Shown here one piece after another: positions 46,693-54,884 of a stretch of DNA of 64,000 nucleotides (within the stretch, counting starts at the first letter, position 1; each line of letters starts with the position of its first letter). Below the pieces are notes generated by a model that was not told where the DNA came from, did not search any database, and was given only the letters and a program-made list of their open reading frames with translations. The stretch lies in assembly GCF_009930875.1 (NCBI RefSeq), contig NZ_CP025249.1, positions 1,426,001 to 1,490,000 of the forward strand, in the 5' to 3' direction. Position numbers and translations under genes: made by a program. This DNA is from Actinomyces sp. 432 (GTDB lineage Bacteria > Actinomycetota > Actinomycetes > Actinomycetales > Actinomycetaceae).

Positions 46693-47421
46693 TTAGTCGT
46701 CTGGGTCGGTGGCTTCGCTCTCGGCTTCGGGCGTGGGCGAGGGAACTACGACGCGTGTGCTGGTTGTGGAGGCCAGTTCGGGGATCTGGGCCAGGGCGGG
46801 TGCGAGGGTGGTGTGGAAGTTGCTGGCCTGCTGGTCAAGGTTCTCTGGTGGGCCCCAGTAGTTCAGTCGGGCCAGGAGCACCTGGGTGTCGTTGTATCGC
46901 CAGGCCACGTAGATCTCTACGCTGTCGGTCCATGCCCAGCCCTCGCCCTCCAGACCCTCGAAAGTCACCTCCTGGGCGGTGTCGGGGAACTCGACAGGAA
47001 TATCATCGAACTCCACCAGCTCGTAACCGGTATCAAGAGGTGTGCTGATGCCGTAGTCGATGTTGAGCAACCCGAAGGGGTCACTGTCGGACTCCATGTT
47101 GCAGCTGTAGTGGTAACCTGACTCGCCGGTTTCCACATTCGACGTGGAGCCGGTGCTGTAGCTGTACCAGTAGGTGTCGAATCCGAGGGTGTTCTGGAGG
47201 TCCTGGTTGGGGAAGACACCACAGATCGTCGCATCCGCCAGCGGCGTATCCGGCGGCGGTGTGGGCTCATCCGAACCATCAATCAGCCCACACCCTGCCG
47301 AAGTCACGACCAAGCATGAGGCCACGACGACCGCCCAAGCACGTCTGCCTCCAAGCCCCAACCAGGCACACCTACGAACGGCATGGCCGGGCTGCCTAGT
47401 CCCTCTGGATCTGGATAACAC
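46693..47421 (-). CDS. Lipoprotein L2, copy 1
   Basis: 242 residues with the same plan as copy 2: RR-containing N-terminus, lipobox VTSAGC, PTPPPDTP linker, TICGVFPNQDLQNTLGF, cysteine pair, IYVAWRYNDTQVLLARLNYWGP. The GTG at 47421 is chosen because GGGAGG lies 8 nt before it and because copy 2 starts at the equivalent place. It overlaps the last 26 bp of the DUF6571-like gene. By eye it is roughly 65% identical to copy 2, higher than L1 or S. Confidence 0.8.
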   Translation of the reverse strand: MLSRSRGTRQPGHAVRRCAWLGLGGRRAWAVVVASCLVVTSAGCGLIDGSDEPTPPPDTPLADATICGVFPNQDLQNTLGFDTYWYSYSTGSTSNVETGESGYHYSCNMESDSDPFGLLNIDYGISTPLDTGYELVEFDDIPVEFPDTAQEVTFEGLEGEGWAWTDSVEIYVAWRYNDTQVLLARLNYWGPPENLDQQASNFHTTLAPALAQIPELASTTSTRVVVPSPTPEAESEATDPDD

Positions 47422-49504
47422 CGTCTTTACCTCCCTCTCCGTCATTGCCTTGGACCAGGCGCTGCCCTGCGCCGATACCGTCATCAATGGCTCCATCGGT
47501 ACCGGTGAGTACGCTGTCGGGGTCGTGTTCGGAATCGATGGCGTTAGCCCAGCTATGGACCTGGGCGTCTTGTTCGCTGGTTGGTGGGTTGTCGAGGTTG
47601 AAGGTGGTGGTGCCGTCGGGGTTGGTGGTGTACCACGAGTAAGGCTTACCGCTGCCCGAATGCTGGAGATACTCTGAGTCGAAGGCCTCCGGGTCGGTGA
47701 TCAGCCCTTGGTTGACGGCCTCGGCGTATGCCTGTGACTCCAGCGAGGAGGGGGTGCCGGTATCGGGGACGTCAACATCGGGGAGGTCGTCGGGGGTGAG
47801 CTGGTCGACCATTATCGGCTTGGTCACGGTCTTGCCCACATCCCAGGCTAGTTTCACACCTTTGCCGGTTACGCCGGCACCAACCACGGTAGTCAGCACG
47901 CTCACCATGGTGCCCATCGCGTCCTCGGCAGCCTTCTTCTCGGCCGCAGAGGCCTCCTCAAGATCAACCAGGCGCTCACTTCCGATCGCATCCAGATACC
48001 CATACACACACCCGATCTCCTCGTACTTGTCCTCAAGCTGTTCCGAGTCGGTGATGTTGGGGTACTCGGCCATGGCGGCACTGGTGAAGGCGGAGGTGAT
48101 AGTGGCGGCGGCGTTCTCGTTATCAATGAGCCGGTAGACCAGCGTGCTGTACAAACTGGCGTCATCCATCTCACCAGCCAGGCTTAATTGTTCGGGGGAC
48201 GCACCAATGGCGACTTTGACGCCCTGATCGGCGGTGTTGGCCACCACCACGGACAGGTTCTCCTTCATAGTCTCGGTGTAGTTCGCGAAGGGCACCTGGT
48301 CGACGGCGAACTCCATGGACCTGGCCACGGCCCAGGTGGCCGCGGCGGCGGTGTCCGCATCCCCGCTGCCACGCATGGCCGAGTTACCCGCCATGGCGGC
48401 GGTAAAACCGTCCAGGCCGACCTCACTGTCCCACTCCCGCCCCGTCAACAACTCCCACCGCTTCTCGGACTGCTCCCCAGGCACCCACTGCCCGCCACTC
48501 ATCTGCCCATCCGGGTTGAGGTACTTGAAGGCAGCCTCAGGATTGTTACCCATGGCCATCGTCACCCCATACAAGGGATCCATCGAGTAGCCCTGCAGCG
48601 CGGTGCCCTCGTTGTATATGAAGCCGTAGACGGGGTGGTTCCAGCCGTGCAGGGAGTTGGGGGTGGTGCTGGCGGCTGATCCATCGAAGGGCAGGTCCTC
48701 CAAGCGGTCGGCCAGATCAACCAACGTGGCTGTGTCATACACCGCCCCATCCACGGCCATCAGGGCGTTCAGTGCCGACATCCGCCCCCGGTGCCCCTTG
48801 ACCGTCACCGCCTGATACATCGCATCCGACCAGGAGTCATGACCCGCGGGCGCCTTGCCGGACTGGGTTGCCGAGGCCAGCACCCGCCCCAACACATTGA
48901 CAGCCCGATCAACAGCCTCTTGATCGATGGAGATCTGGTCGCCACTAGCAGTCGTGTAATGCCACTGCAGCTGCAGCAGCTCATCCAGGTACCCGTCCAC
49001 ACCACCCAGGGTCTGAACCACCGCATACCCGTAGGCGGGCACGTCCTGGTTGTTCTCCATGTCATTGAGGATCTCCTCGACGGTGCGCCCGTCCTCGGAA
49101 ACGCCATCGGCGCTCTTACGTGCCTGCTGCAGCGCCTCTGCGTCCTTCGCGCCGTTGGCTACCGCGTTACCGTTGTAGGCCTTGACGTTACCTGGGGTGT
49201 CCTCCACCCCGTCGGGCAAGTAGTAGGAGATCATGTCACCGTCCATCGGCGTGATCCCGTTGGAGTTCATCTCCACGGCCTGATCCAGCCGCACCTGCAG
49301 CTCCTCTGCCGTCCGTGACAGGTCACTGATACGCGTCCGGGGAACCGACCACCACTCGACCTTGTCACGGATCTCGGCAGGATCGCCGTACTGGTAGTTA
49401 CTCCTGCTAATGGAGTCCAACTCATCGTTATTCGAGGAAACGAAACTCTTCAGAGCGTCAATGAATGCCCGTAGGTCTTCCTCATGCAAATAGACATAAG
49501 CCAT
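47396..49504 (-). CDS. DUF6571-like protein, probable type VII-associated effector or structural protein
   Basis: 702 residues, no signal peptide. The N-terminus (MAYVYLHEEDLRAFIDALKSF...ELDSISRSNYQYGDPAEI) forms two helices like the WXG/LXG-type headers of type VII secretion substrates. A long helical middle with a duplicated feel (residues 140-480) resembles actinobacterial DUF6571 proteins. A short hydrophobic glycine stretch lies near 560-590 (MVSVLTTVVGAGVTGKGVK). A Tyr/Ser/Asp-rich tail ends GKDGVIQIQRD. No nuclease or other toxin motif is recognisable. A ribosome site (CAGGAG) precedes the ATG by 7 nt. Confidence 0.75.
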   Translation of the reverse strand: MAYVYLHEEDLRAFIDALKSFVSSNNDELDSISRSNYQYGDPAEIRDKVEWWSVPRTRISDLSRTAEELQVRLDQAVEMNSNGITPMDGDMISYYLPDGVEDTPGNVKAYNGNAVANGAKDAEALQQARKSADGVSEDGRTVEEILNDMENNQDVPAYGYAVVQTLGGVDGYLDELLQLQWHYTTASGDQISIDQEAVDRAVNVLGRVLASATQSGKAPAGHDSWSDAMYQAVTVKGHRGRMSALNALMAVDGAVYDTATLVDLADRLEDLPFDGSAASTTPNSLHGWNHPVYGFIYNEGTALQGYSMDPLYGVTMAMGNNPEAAFKYLNPDGQMSGGQWVPGEQSEKRWELLTGREWDSEVGLDGFTAAMAGNSAMRGSGDADTAAAATWAVARSMEFAVDQVPFANYTETMKENLSVVVANTADQGVKVAIGASPEQLSLAGEMDDASLYSTLVYRLIDNENAAATITSAFTSAAMAEYPNITDSEQLEDKYEEIGCVYGYLDAIGSERLVDLEEASAAEKKAAEDAMGTMVSVLTTVVGAGVTGKGVKLAWDVGKTVTKPIMVDQLTPDDLPDVDVPDTGTPSSLESQAYAEAVNQGLITDPEAFDSEYLQHSGSGKPYSWYTTNPDGTTTFNLDNPPTSEQDAQVHSWANAIDSEHDPDSVLTGTDGAIDDGIGAGQRLVQGNDGEGGKDGVIQIQRD

Positions 49505-49632
49505 GTGTTACTCCTGAAAGACTTGACTAGCGACCCTCGTTGAACACCTGAGCACAAAGACAATACGCCCCGCATGCTGTGGTAAGGTCACGCACGAGCG
49601 CATCAACCGGCAGACAGCGGCCAGCAGTACGC

Positions 49633-49857
49633 TCAAGCATCCAGAGCGCCCTCCAGGTCGTACCAATCATTATAGATTGCAGTCACAATCTCACTGACCA
49701 GGTCCTAATATTCATCAGCCTTAGGAGACTTCCACGCATCGGACAAGTCCTGCGACAAGGTCTCAGCCTTACTACTACCATCCTCCAGGCCGAGATCCGC
49801 ACTAGAATCCTGCACCATCCCAAGGAGCTCAGCCACAGCCTCCTCCTTACTCCTCAT
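49633..49857 (-). pseudogene. Small WXG100-like gene split by an in-frame TAG
   Basis: The frame from ATG 49857 reads 50 residues with the pattern LSQDLSDAWKSPKADEY, close to the W-x-G...Y turn of WXG100 proteins. It meets TAG at 49705-49707 and continues in the same frame for 23 helical residues (DLVSEIVTAIYNDWYDLEGALDA) to TGA at 49633. Joined, it is a 74-residue helical hairpin, short for the family. Its position upstream of the DUF6571-like gene fits a type VII secretion partner. Being so short, it could also be chance. Confidence 0.45.
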
Positions 49858-50234
49858 CAGTCACAACAAAACCAGCCTTTCCAGATGTTGAGCGGACAGT
49901 ACGCACCTCAACATGCGCCTGCTGGCCGAAGCTAGCGGGTCACCGCTATTGAAACGAGCGGACGAGGACACGAGCTAGCAGGGCCCCTTCCCCGGGCTGG
50001 CGCCCGGACATCTGACTATGCACCGCCGCACCAACTCCGGACGGCCATGCGTAACACGTCGAACACCGCCAAGTTACCATACCGCCATATATATCGGTAC
50101 TGGCAGCGGGCTCGACTGACCTCTCCCCGGACGCGTGCCCCTCAGGGCTGCCTGTGCCACCGACCGCGTCAGAGTTTTCCACAGGCCCGGGAAGAGTGCT
50201 TCCGCCCAGGTTCCGTAACGGGAAGGATTGGCCC
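49858..50234. other. Gene-free stretch between the cassette and the AbiEi-like gene
   Basis: Nothing recognisable is seen. Short open frames on both strands lack family resemblance. A piece just before 49857 could be the C-terminal end of a lost gene. GC content is lower than in the neighbouring housekeeping DNA. The promoters of the cassette and of the next gene should lie here. Confidence 0.5.
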
Positions 50235-50840
50235 ATGACCGCTTCTAGCACTCAGGGCACACCGCCGGGCTCCATGACGCGCACAGTACCCGCACGAGTA
50301 GTGCTGGCGCACCTGCTACACGAACCGGTGCAGCCCGCGCTGGGCCCGCTAACCCGCCAGGAGCTCCACCTACTGCACTACCCCGATATCGACGAGCAGG
50401 TCCTCACGGAGGTGGCAGGCCAAATGGTGCCCGCAGACATGATTCGCACCCCGTTCCAGCGTGCCCGCGCTCTGAAACCGATTGTGTCCGCAGGCAGGAC
50501 GGTAGCCGGCCGCACCGCGCTATGGGTACACACGGGAGGCTGCCCGCCAAGCCGCGTTGAGCTGGCGACGGGCACCGGCCCCGGCACCGTCGTGAAGCTC
50601 GCCGGATTGAACTGCCTACCCCTGACGAGAGTCGTCGTAGACCTGGCGCGCACCGCCCCGCCCGGGATCGCCGTATCCGCCGTACTGCGCGCGCGCCGGG
50701 CCGGAGTCACTCGCGCCGAGTTGGAACCCGACCTGCTGGCGTGCCGGGGCGGCCGCATGCGAGGCCTGCGCCGGGCCCGCCGACTGATCGACGACTTGTA
50801 CGCGCCGAGGTCTCAGGCGCCTACGTGCGCGTCCTCATGA
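50235..50840 (+). CDS. AbiEi-antitoxin-like hypothetical protein
   Basis: 201 residues, basic. The middle (VELATGTGPGTVVKLAGLNCLPLTRVVVDLARTAPPGIAVSA) resembles the C-terminal part of actinobacterial AbiEi-type proteins, where a T-x-x-x-T-V-V-D-L-A-R motif is common. The N-terminal winged helix is not obvious and no partner toxin AbiEii is adjacent. The ATG at 50235 has GGGAAGGA upstream. The 3' end overlaps the convergent rel gene by 28 bp. Function open. Confidence 0.6.
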   Translation: MTASSTQGTPPGSMTRTVPARVVLAHLLHEPVQPALGPLTRQELHLLHYPDIDEQVLTEVAGQMVPADMIRTPFQRARALKPIVSAGRTVAGRTALWVHTGGCPPSRVELATGTGPGTVVKLAGLNCLPLTRVVVDLARTAPPGIAVSAVLRARRAGVTRAELEPDLLACRGGRMRGLRRARRLIDDLYAPRSQAPTCASS

Positions 50841-53179
50841 TCCTGCTGGCGGCGGGTGGCCGAGGAGGTCAGCCGCCGTGCCTCGAAGACGCCGTCGATG
50901 CGGCGCAGGGAGGCGAGCGTGTGGTCCAGGTGGCTGGCCTCTGCTAGTTCGACCACGAACCTGCCTACCACGACCCGGTCGCGGGAGGTACCAACGTTCG
51001 CGCTGATCAAGTTGACGTGGTTGTCAGCCAGGACGCGTGTGATGTCCGCCAGCAGACCCCCGCGATCGAGGGCCTCCACCTCCAGCTGCACCAGGTAGGC
51101 GCTCTGCGCGTGGTCGGCCCACCGGACTTTCAATATGCGTTCCGGCTGCTGCCTGAGCTGTTCGACGTTCTGGCAGTCGGCGCGGTGCACGGACAGACCC
51201 GAACCGCGGGTTACGAAGCCAACGATCTCATCCCCGGGCATGGGGGTGCAGCACCGGGCAAGCTTGACATACACGTCGCCCTCGTCCATGCCCTCGACGA
51301 CGACGCCCGGGTCCCCGACACCGCGGGTGCGCTGCTGGGTCAAGGCGGCACGGGTGGGTAGAACGCCTTCCGCAAGAGTCTCCTCCGCGCCGGCCTCGCC
51401 ACCCATGGACGCAACCAGCGTATCCACGACGTGCTGGGCGGAGACGTGCCCCTCCCCCACCGCGGCGTACAGCCCATCGATGTCCTGCTTGTTCAGCGTC
51501 TCGGCCACGTTGAGCAGAGAGTCATGGCTCATCAGCCGCTGGATCGGAAGGTCCTTCTTGCGCATCGCCCGGGCAATGGCACTCTTGCCGGCCTCAATGG
51601 CCTCCTCGCGGCGCTCCTTGGAGAACCAGGCCTTGATCTTGTTGCGGGCGCGCGTGGAGCCGACGAAGTTCAGCCAGTCGCGGCTGGGCCCGGCGCCCTG
51701 CGCCTTGGAGGTGAACACCTCCACCGTGTCACCGTTCTCCAGCTTGGTGTCAAGCGGTACGAGCCGACCGTTTACACGAGCGCCCACCGTGCGGTGACCT
51801 ACCTCCGTGTGCACGGCATAGGCAAAGTCCACCGGGGTGGACTCGCTCGGCAGCGCCAGCACGTCGCCCTTAGGCGTAAACACGTAGACCTGCCCGCCGG
51901 ACATCTCGTAGCGCAGGGAGTCCAGGAACTCGGCGGGATCCTGCGTCTCCTTCTGCCAGTCGACCAGCTGCCGCAGCCATCCGAGCTCGCCGGCGTCAGA
52001 GTCACCGGGCGCTCCCCCCAGCGGGCTGGGACCGCTGGCGTTCGGGTCCTCCTTGTACTTCCAGTGCGCCGCCACCCCGTACTCGGCCATGCGGTGCATC
52101 TCATGCGTGCGGATCTGGATCTCCACCGGCTTACCGCCCGGGCCGATCACCGTGGTGTGCAGGGACTGGTACAGGTTGAACTTGGGGACCGCGATGTAGT
52201 CCTTGAAACGCCCGGACATCGGAGTCCAGCGCGAGTGCAGCGCCCCCAGCACCGCGTAGCAGTCCTGGACTGTGTCTACAATGACACGCACTGCCACCAG
52301 ATCGTAGATGTCATCGAACTCCTTACCCCGCACGATCATCTTCTGGTAGATCGAGTAGTAGTGCTTAGGCCTGCCGGTGACAATGCCCTTGATCTTGTTG
52401 ACCCGCAGGTCCTCCTCTATCTGCAGGCGCACCTGGCGCAGGTACTTTTCCCGAGCGGGCGCGCGCTCTGCCACCAGGTGCTCGATCTCGTCATACACGC
52501 CCGGGTACAGCGCCTTGAAGGAGCGGTCCTCCAACTCCCACTTAATGGTGTTCATCCCCAGTCGGTGCGCCAGCGGTGCATAGATCTCCAGGGTCTCCTT
52601 GGCCTTGCGCGCAGCGGTCTCCTCCGGCACATACTTCCAGGTGCGGGCATTGTGCAGCCTGTCACCGAGCTTAATGACCAGCACGCGAATGTCCTTCGAC
52701 ATGGCCACGATCATCTTGCGGACAGTCTCCGCCTGGGCGGCGTCCCCGTACTGGACCTTATCCAGCTTGGTCACGCCATCAACCAGCAGGGCGATATCGT
52801 CACCGAAGTCGGCGCGCAGCCGCTCCAACGTGTAATCCGTGTCCTCAACGGTATCGTGCAGGAGGGCGGCGGCCAGAGTCTGCGGCGTCATGCCGAGCTC
52901 CGCGAGGATGGTGGCCACCGCAACCGGGTGAGTGATGTAGGGCTCGCCCGACTTGCGCATCTGCCCGGCGTGCGCCTTCTCCGCAACCCGGTAGGCGCGC
53001 ACGATCAGACTGGTATCGGCCTTGGGGTGGTTCGCGCGCAGGGCGCGCATTAGCGGTTCGATGGCGGGCGGGGTCGAATGCCCCCGTGCACCGAACCACG
53101 CCAAGCGGCTGCGCACGCGCGACCCGGGCACAACAGTCTCATCCGCTGCGCCGGTTCCGTTGCGCGTGTCAGTCGTCAT
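50813..53179 (-). CDS. relA: Bifunctional (p)ppGpp synthetase/hydrolase Rel
   Basis: 788 residues, the single long RSH enzyme of actinomycetes, making and degrading (p)ppGpp under starvation. The hydrolase domain has HAGQMRKSGEPYITHPVAVA and HDTVEDTDY (intact HD). The synthetase domain has the RFKDYIAVPKFNLYQSLHT segment. The TGS domain has VFTPKGDVLALP, and the C-terminal ACT domain ends near VDLAEASHL. Both catalytic halves look intact. It lies 50 bp downstream of apt, the conserved secDF-apt-rel order. Confidence 0.95.
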   Translation of the reverse strand: MTTDTRNGTGAADETVVPGSRVRSRLAWFGARGHSTPPAIEPLMRALRANHPKADTSLIVRAYRVAEKAHAGQMRKSGEPYITHPVAVATILAELGMTPQTLAAALLHDTVEDTDYTLERLRADFGDDIALLVDGVTKLDKVQYGDAAQAETVRKMIVAMSKDIRVLVIKLGDRLHNARTWKYVPEETAARKAKETLEIYAPLAHRLGMNTIKWELEDRSFKALYPGVYDEIEHLVAERAPAREKYLRQVRLQIEEDLRVNKIKGIVTGRPKHYYSIYQKMIVRGKEFDDIYDLVAVRVIVDTVQDCYAVLGALHSRWTPMSGRFKDYIAVPKFNLYQSLHTTVIGPGGKPVEIQIRTHEMHRMAEYGVAAHWKYKEDPNASGPSPLGGAPGDSDAGELGWLRQLVDWQKETQDPAEFLDSLRYEMSGGQVYVFTPKGDVLALPSESTPVDFAYAVHTEVGHRTVGARVNGRLVPLDTKLENGDTVEVFTSKAQGAGPSRDWLNFVGSTRARNKIKAWFSKERREEAIEAGKSAIARAMRKKDLPIQRLMSHDSLLNVAETLNKQDIDGLYAAVGEGHVSAQHVVDTLVASMGGEAGAEETLAEGVLPTRAALTQQRTRGVGDPGVVVEGMDEGDVYVKLARCCTPMPGDEIVGFVTRGSGLSVHRADCQNVEQLRQQPERILKVRWADHAQSAYLVQLEVEALDRGGLLADITRVLADNHVNLISANVGTSRDRVVVGRFVVELAEASHLDHTLASLRRIDGVFEARRLTSSATRRQQDHEDAHVGA

Positions 53180-53229
53180 ACCCGGATCATAGCCGGGTTA
53201 GCCGACACGAGTGGCAGCGGTGAGCGGAA

Positions 53230-53784
53230 TCAGGCCGATTCGAAAACCACGACGGACTCGACGTCCCGGCCGGCCAGCTTCTCCCGGCCCCCGAGCCCGG
53301 CAAGCTCAAGCAGCATGCATACGGCCTCGACCTTCGCGCCGGCCTGCTCCAGCAGGCTGATGGAGGCCGCGGCGGTGCCACCAGTGGCCAGCACATCGTC
53401 GATCACCAGTACACGCGACCCCTCCTCGACCGTCTCGGGCCGCAGCTCCATGCGGGCTGTGCCGTACTCGAGCTCGTAGTCGACACCCAGTACCGGGCCG
53501 GGCAGCTTGCCGGCCTTGCGAACAATCACCATGCCTATGCCCAGGTGCACAGCCAGCGGCGCGGCCAGGATGAAGCCGCGGGACTCCAGCCCGGCGACGG
53601 CGTCGATATGACCGCGGTAGTGAGCCGCCAGGCCGTCGATCAGGTTGGCGAAGGCCTCCCCATTGGACAGCAGCGGCGTGATGTCGCGAAACAGCACACC
53701 AGGCTCCGGGAAATCCGGGATCTCCCGAAGATTGTCCAGAACCAGACGCGTGAGTTCCTGGGGCAACGCGGACGAAACTGTCAT
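53230..53784 (-). CDS. apt: Adenine phosphoribosyltransferase
   Basis: Salvages adenine to AMP with PRPP. 184 residues with IPDFPEPGVLFRDITPLL near the start, GLESRGFILAAPLA, and the PRPP-binding loop VLVIDDVLATGGTAAA. Its ATG overlaps the secF stop by 4 bp, so it is co-translated with the Sec genes. Confidence 0.96.
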   Translation of the reverse strand: MTVSSALPQELTRLVLDNLREIPDFPEPGVLFRDITPLLSNGEAFANLIDGLAAHYRGHIDAVAGLESRGFILAAPLAVHLGIGMVIVRKAGKLPGPVLGVDYELEYGTARMELRPETVEEGSRVLVIDDVLATGGTAAASISLLEQAGAKVEAVCMLLELAGLGGREKLAGRDVESVVVFESA

Positions 53785-54884
53785 GACCGCTTCCTCTTCC
53801 TCTTGGGCTGGGCGGAGACACCACGGTGGTGTCCGGGGATGACTGGGGCGGCCGCCGGGGCGGCTGCAACGGCGGCCAGGGCCTCCGGGTCGTCGCCGGC
53901 GGCGGCAATGCGCTCGTCCCGTACCATGGCGACGCGGGCGGCCTGCTCCTTTACAACGGCCTCACGGCTGCGCAGGTCGACCAGGAGCGGGGTGGCTAGG
54001 AACAGCGAGGACACCGTGCCCGCGATCATGCCGATGAACAGAGTCAGCGCAATATCCCGCAGGGTGCCCGCCCCGAGGATGAAGGCGCCAACCACCAGCA
54101 GCGAGGCGACCGGCAGCACGCCCACGACCGATGTGTTGATCGACCGGATCAGCGACTGGTTGACCGCGAGGTTGGCCAACTCGCCGTAAGTCGAACGATT
54201 TTGGGTCTCATAGCCGCTCGTGTTCTCCCTGACCTTGTCGAATACGACGACCGTGTCATACAGGGAGTAGCCGAGGATCGTGAGCACGCCGATGATTGTG
54301 GCGGGGGTGACCTCGAAGCCGCTGGCGGCGTACACGCCCACGGTGATCAGGATGTCGTGTACGAGCGCCAGCAGGGCCGCGGCCGCCATCTTCCAGGTGC
54401 GGAAATATGCCCAGATCAGCGCGCCGACGAGCACGAAGAAAATCACCAGGCCGCGAATTCCCTTGTTGGTGACGTCGGAGGACCAGGTGGGTCCGATCGT
54501 CGTGGCTGACACGTCCGCGTCGGCGACGCCGTAAGCATCCGCCAGCGCGGCGGACACACCGTTGAGCTGCTCGTTGGTCAGCTCGTTGGTCTGCACGCGC
54601 ACGGAGGATGAGCCCACCGTGCTCACCGAGGCTCCTGAGGCCAGCCCCTCCTCCGCCAGGACGGCGTTGGCAGGCGCAACGTCGGGCTTGGCCAGCGCAG
54701 TTACGGTGATCTCGGAGCCTCCGCGGAAGTCAATTCCCGGTGTCAGGCCGACCGTGCCGATCAGGATGATCGAGGCCAGCACCGCAGCGCCGGCGATTGC
54801 ATACCACAGGCGGCGCCTTCCTACGAAGGGGAAGGAGGTATTTCCGGAGTAGAGCTCGTTGCCGAGTTGGGCAAGTGACTTCAT
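53781..54884 (-). CDS. secF: Protein translocase subunit SecF
   Basis: 367 residues, an RND-type partner of SecD that uses the proton gradient to aid export through SecYEG. Helix 1 (AIAGAAVLASIILIGTVGL) is followed by DFRGGSE, the extracytoplasmic domain, and five helices with GYSLYDTVVVFDKVREN. A basic, Ala-rich tail with KRKRKRS ends it. ATGA overlaps with secD upstream and apt downstream. Confidence 0.96.
   Translation of the reverse strand: MKSLAQLGNELYSGNTSFPFVGRRRLWYAIAGAAVLASIILIGTVGLTPGIDFRGGSEITVTALAKPDVAPANAVLAEEGLASGASVSTVGSSSVRVQTNELTNEQLNGVSAALADAYGVADADVSATTIGPTWSSDVTNKGIRGLVIFFVLVGALIWAYFRTWKMAAAALLALVHDILITVGVYAASGFEVTPATIIGVLTILGYSLYDTVVVFDKVRENTSGYETQNRSTYGELANLAVNQSLIRSINTSVVGVLPVASLLVVGAFILGAGTLRDIALTLFIGMIAGTVSSLFLATPLLVDLRSREAVVKEQAARVAMVRDERIAAAGDDPEALAAVAAAPAAAPVIPGHHRGVSAQPKRKRKRS

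Noticed and set aside
49946..50251. Possible 101-codon minus-strand gene
   Set aside because: No family resemblance, no ribosome site, and it covers the promoter and start of the AbiEi-like gene.
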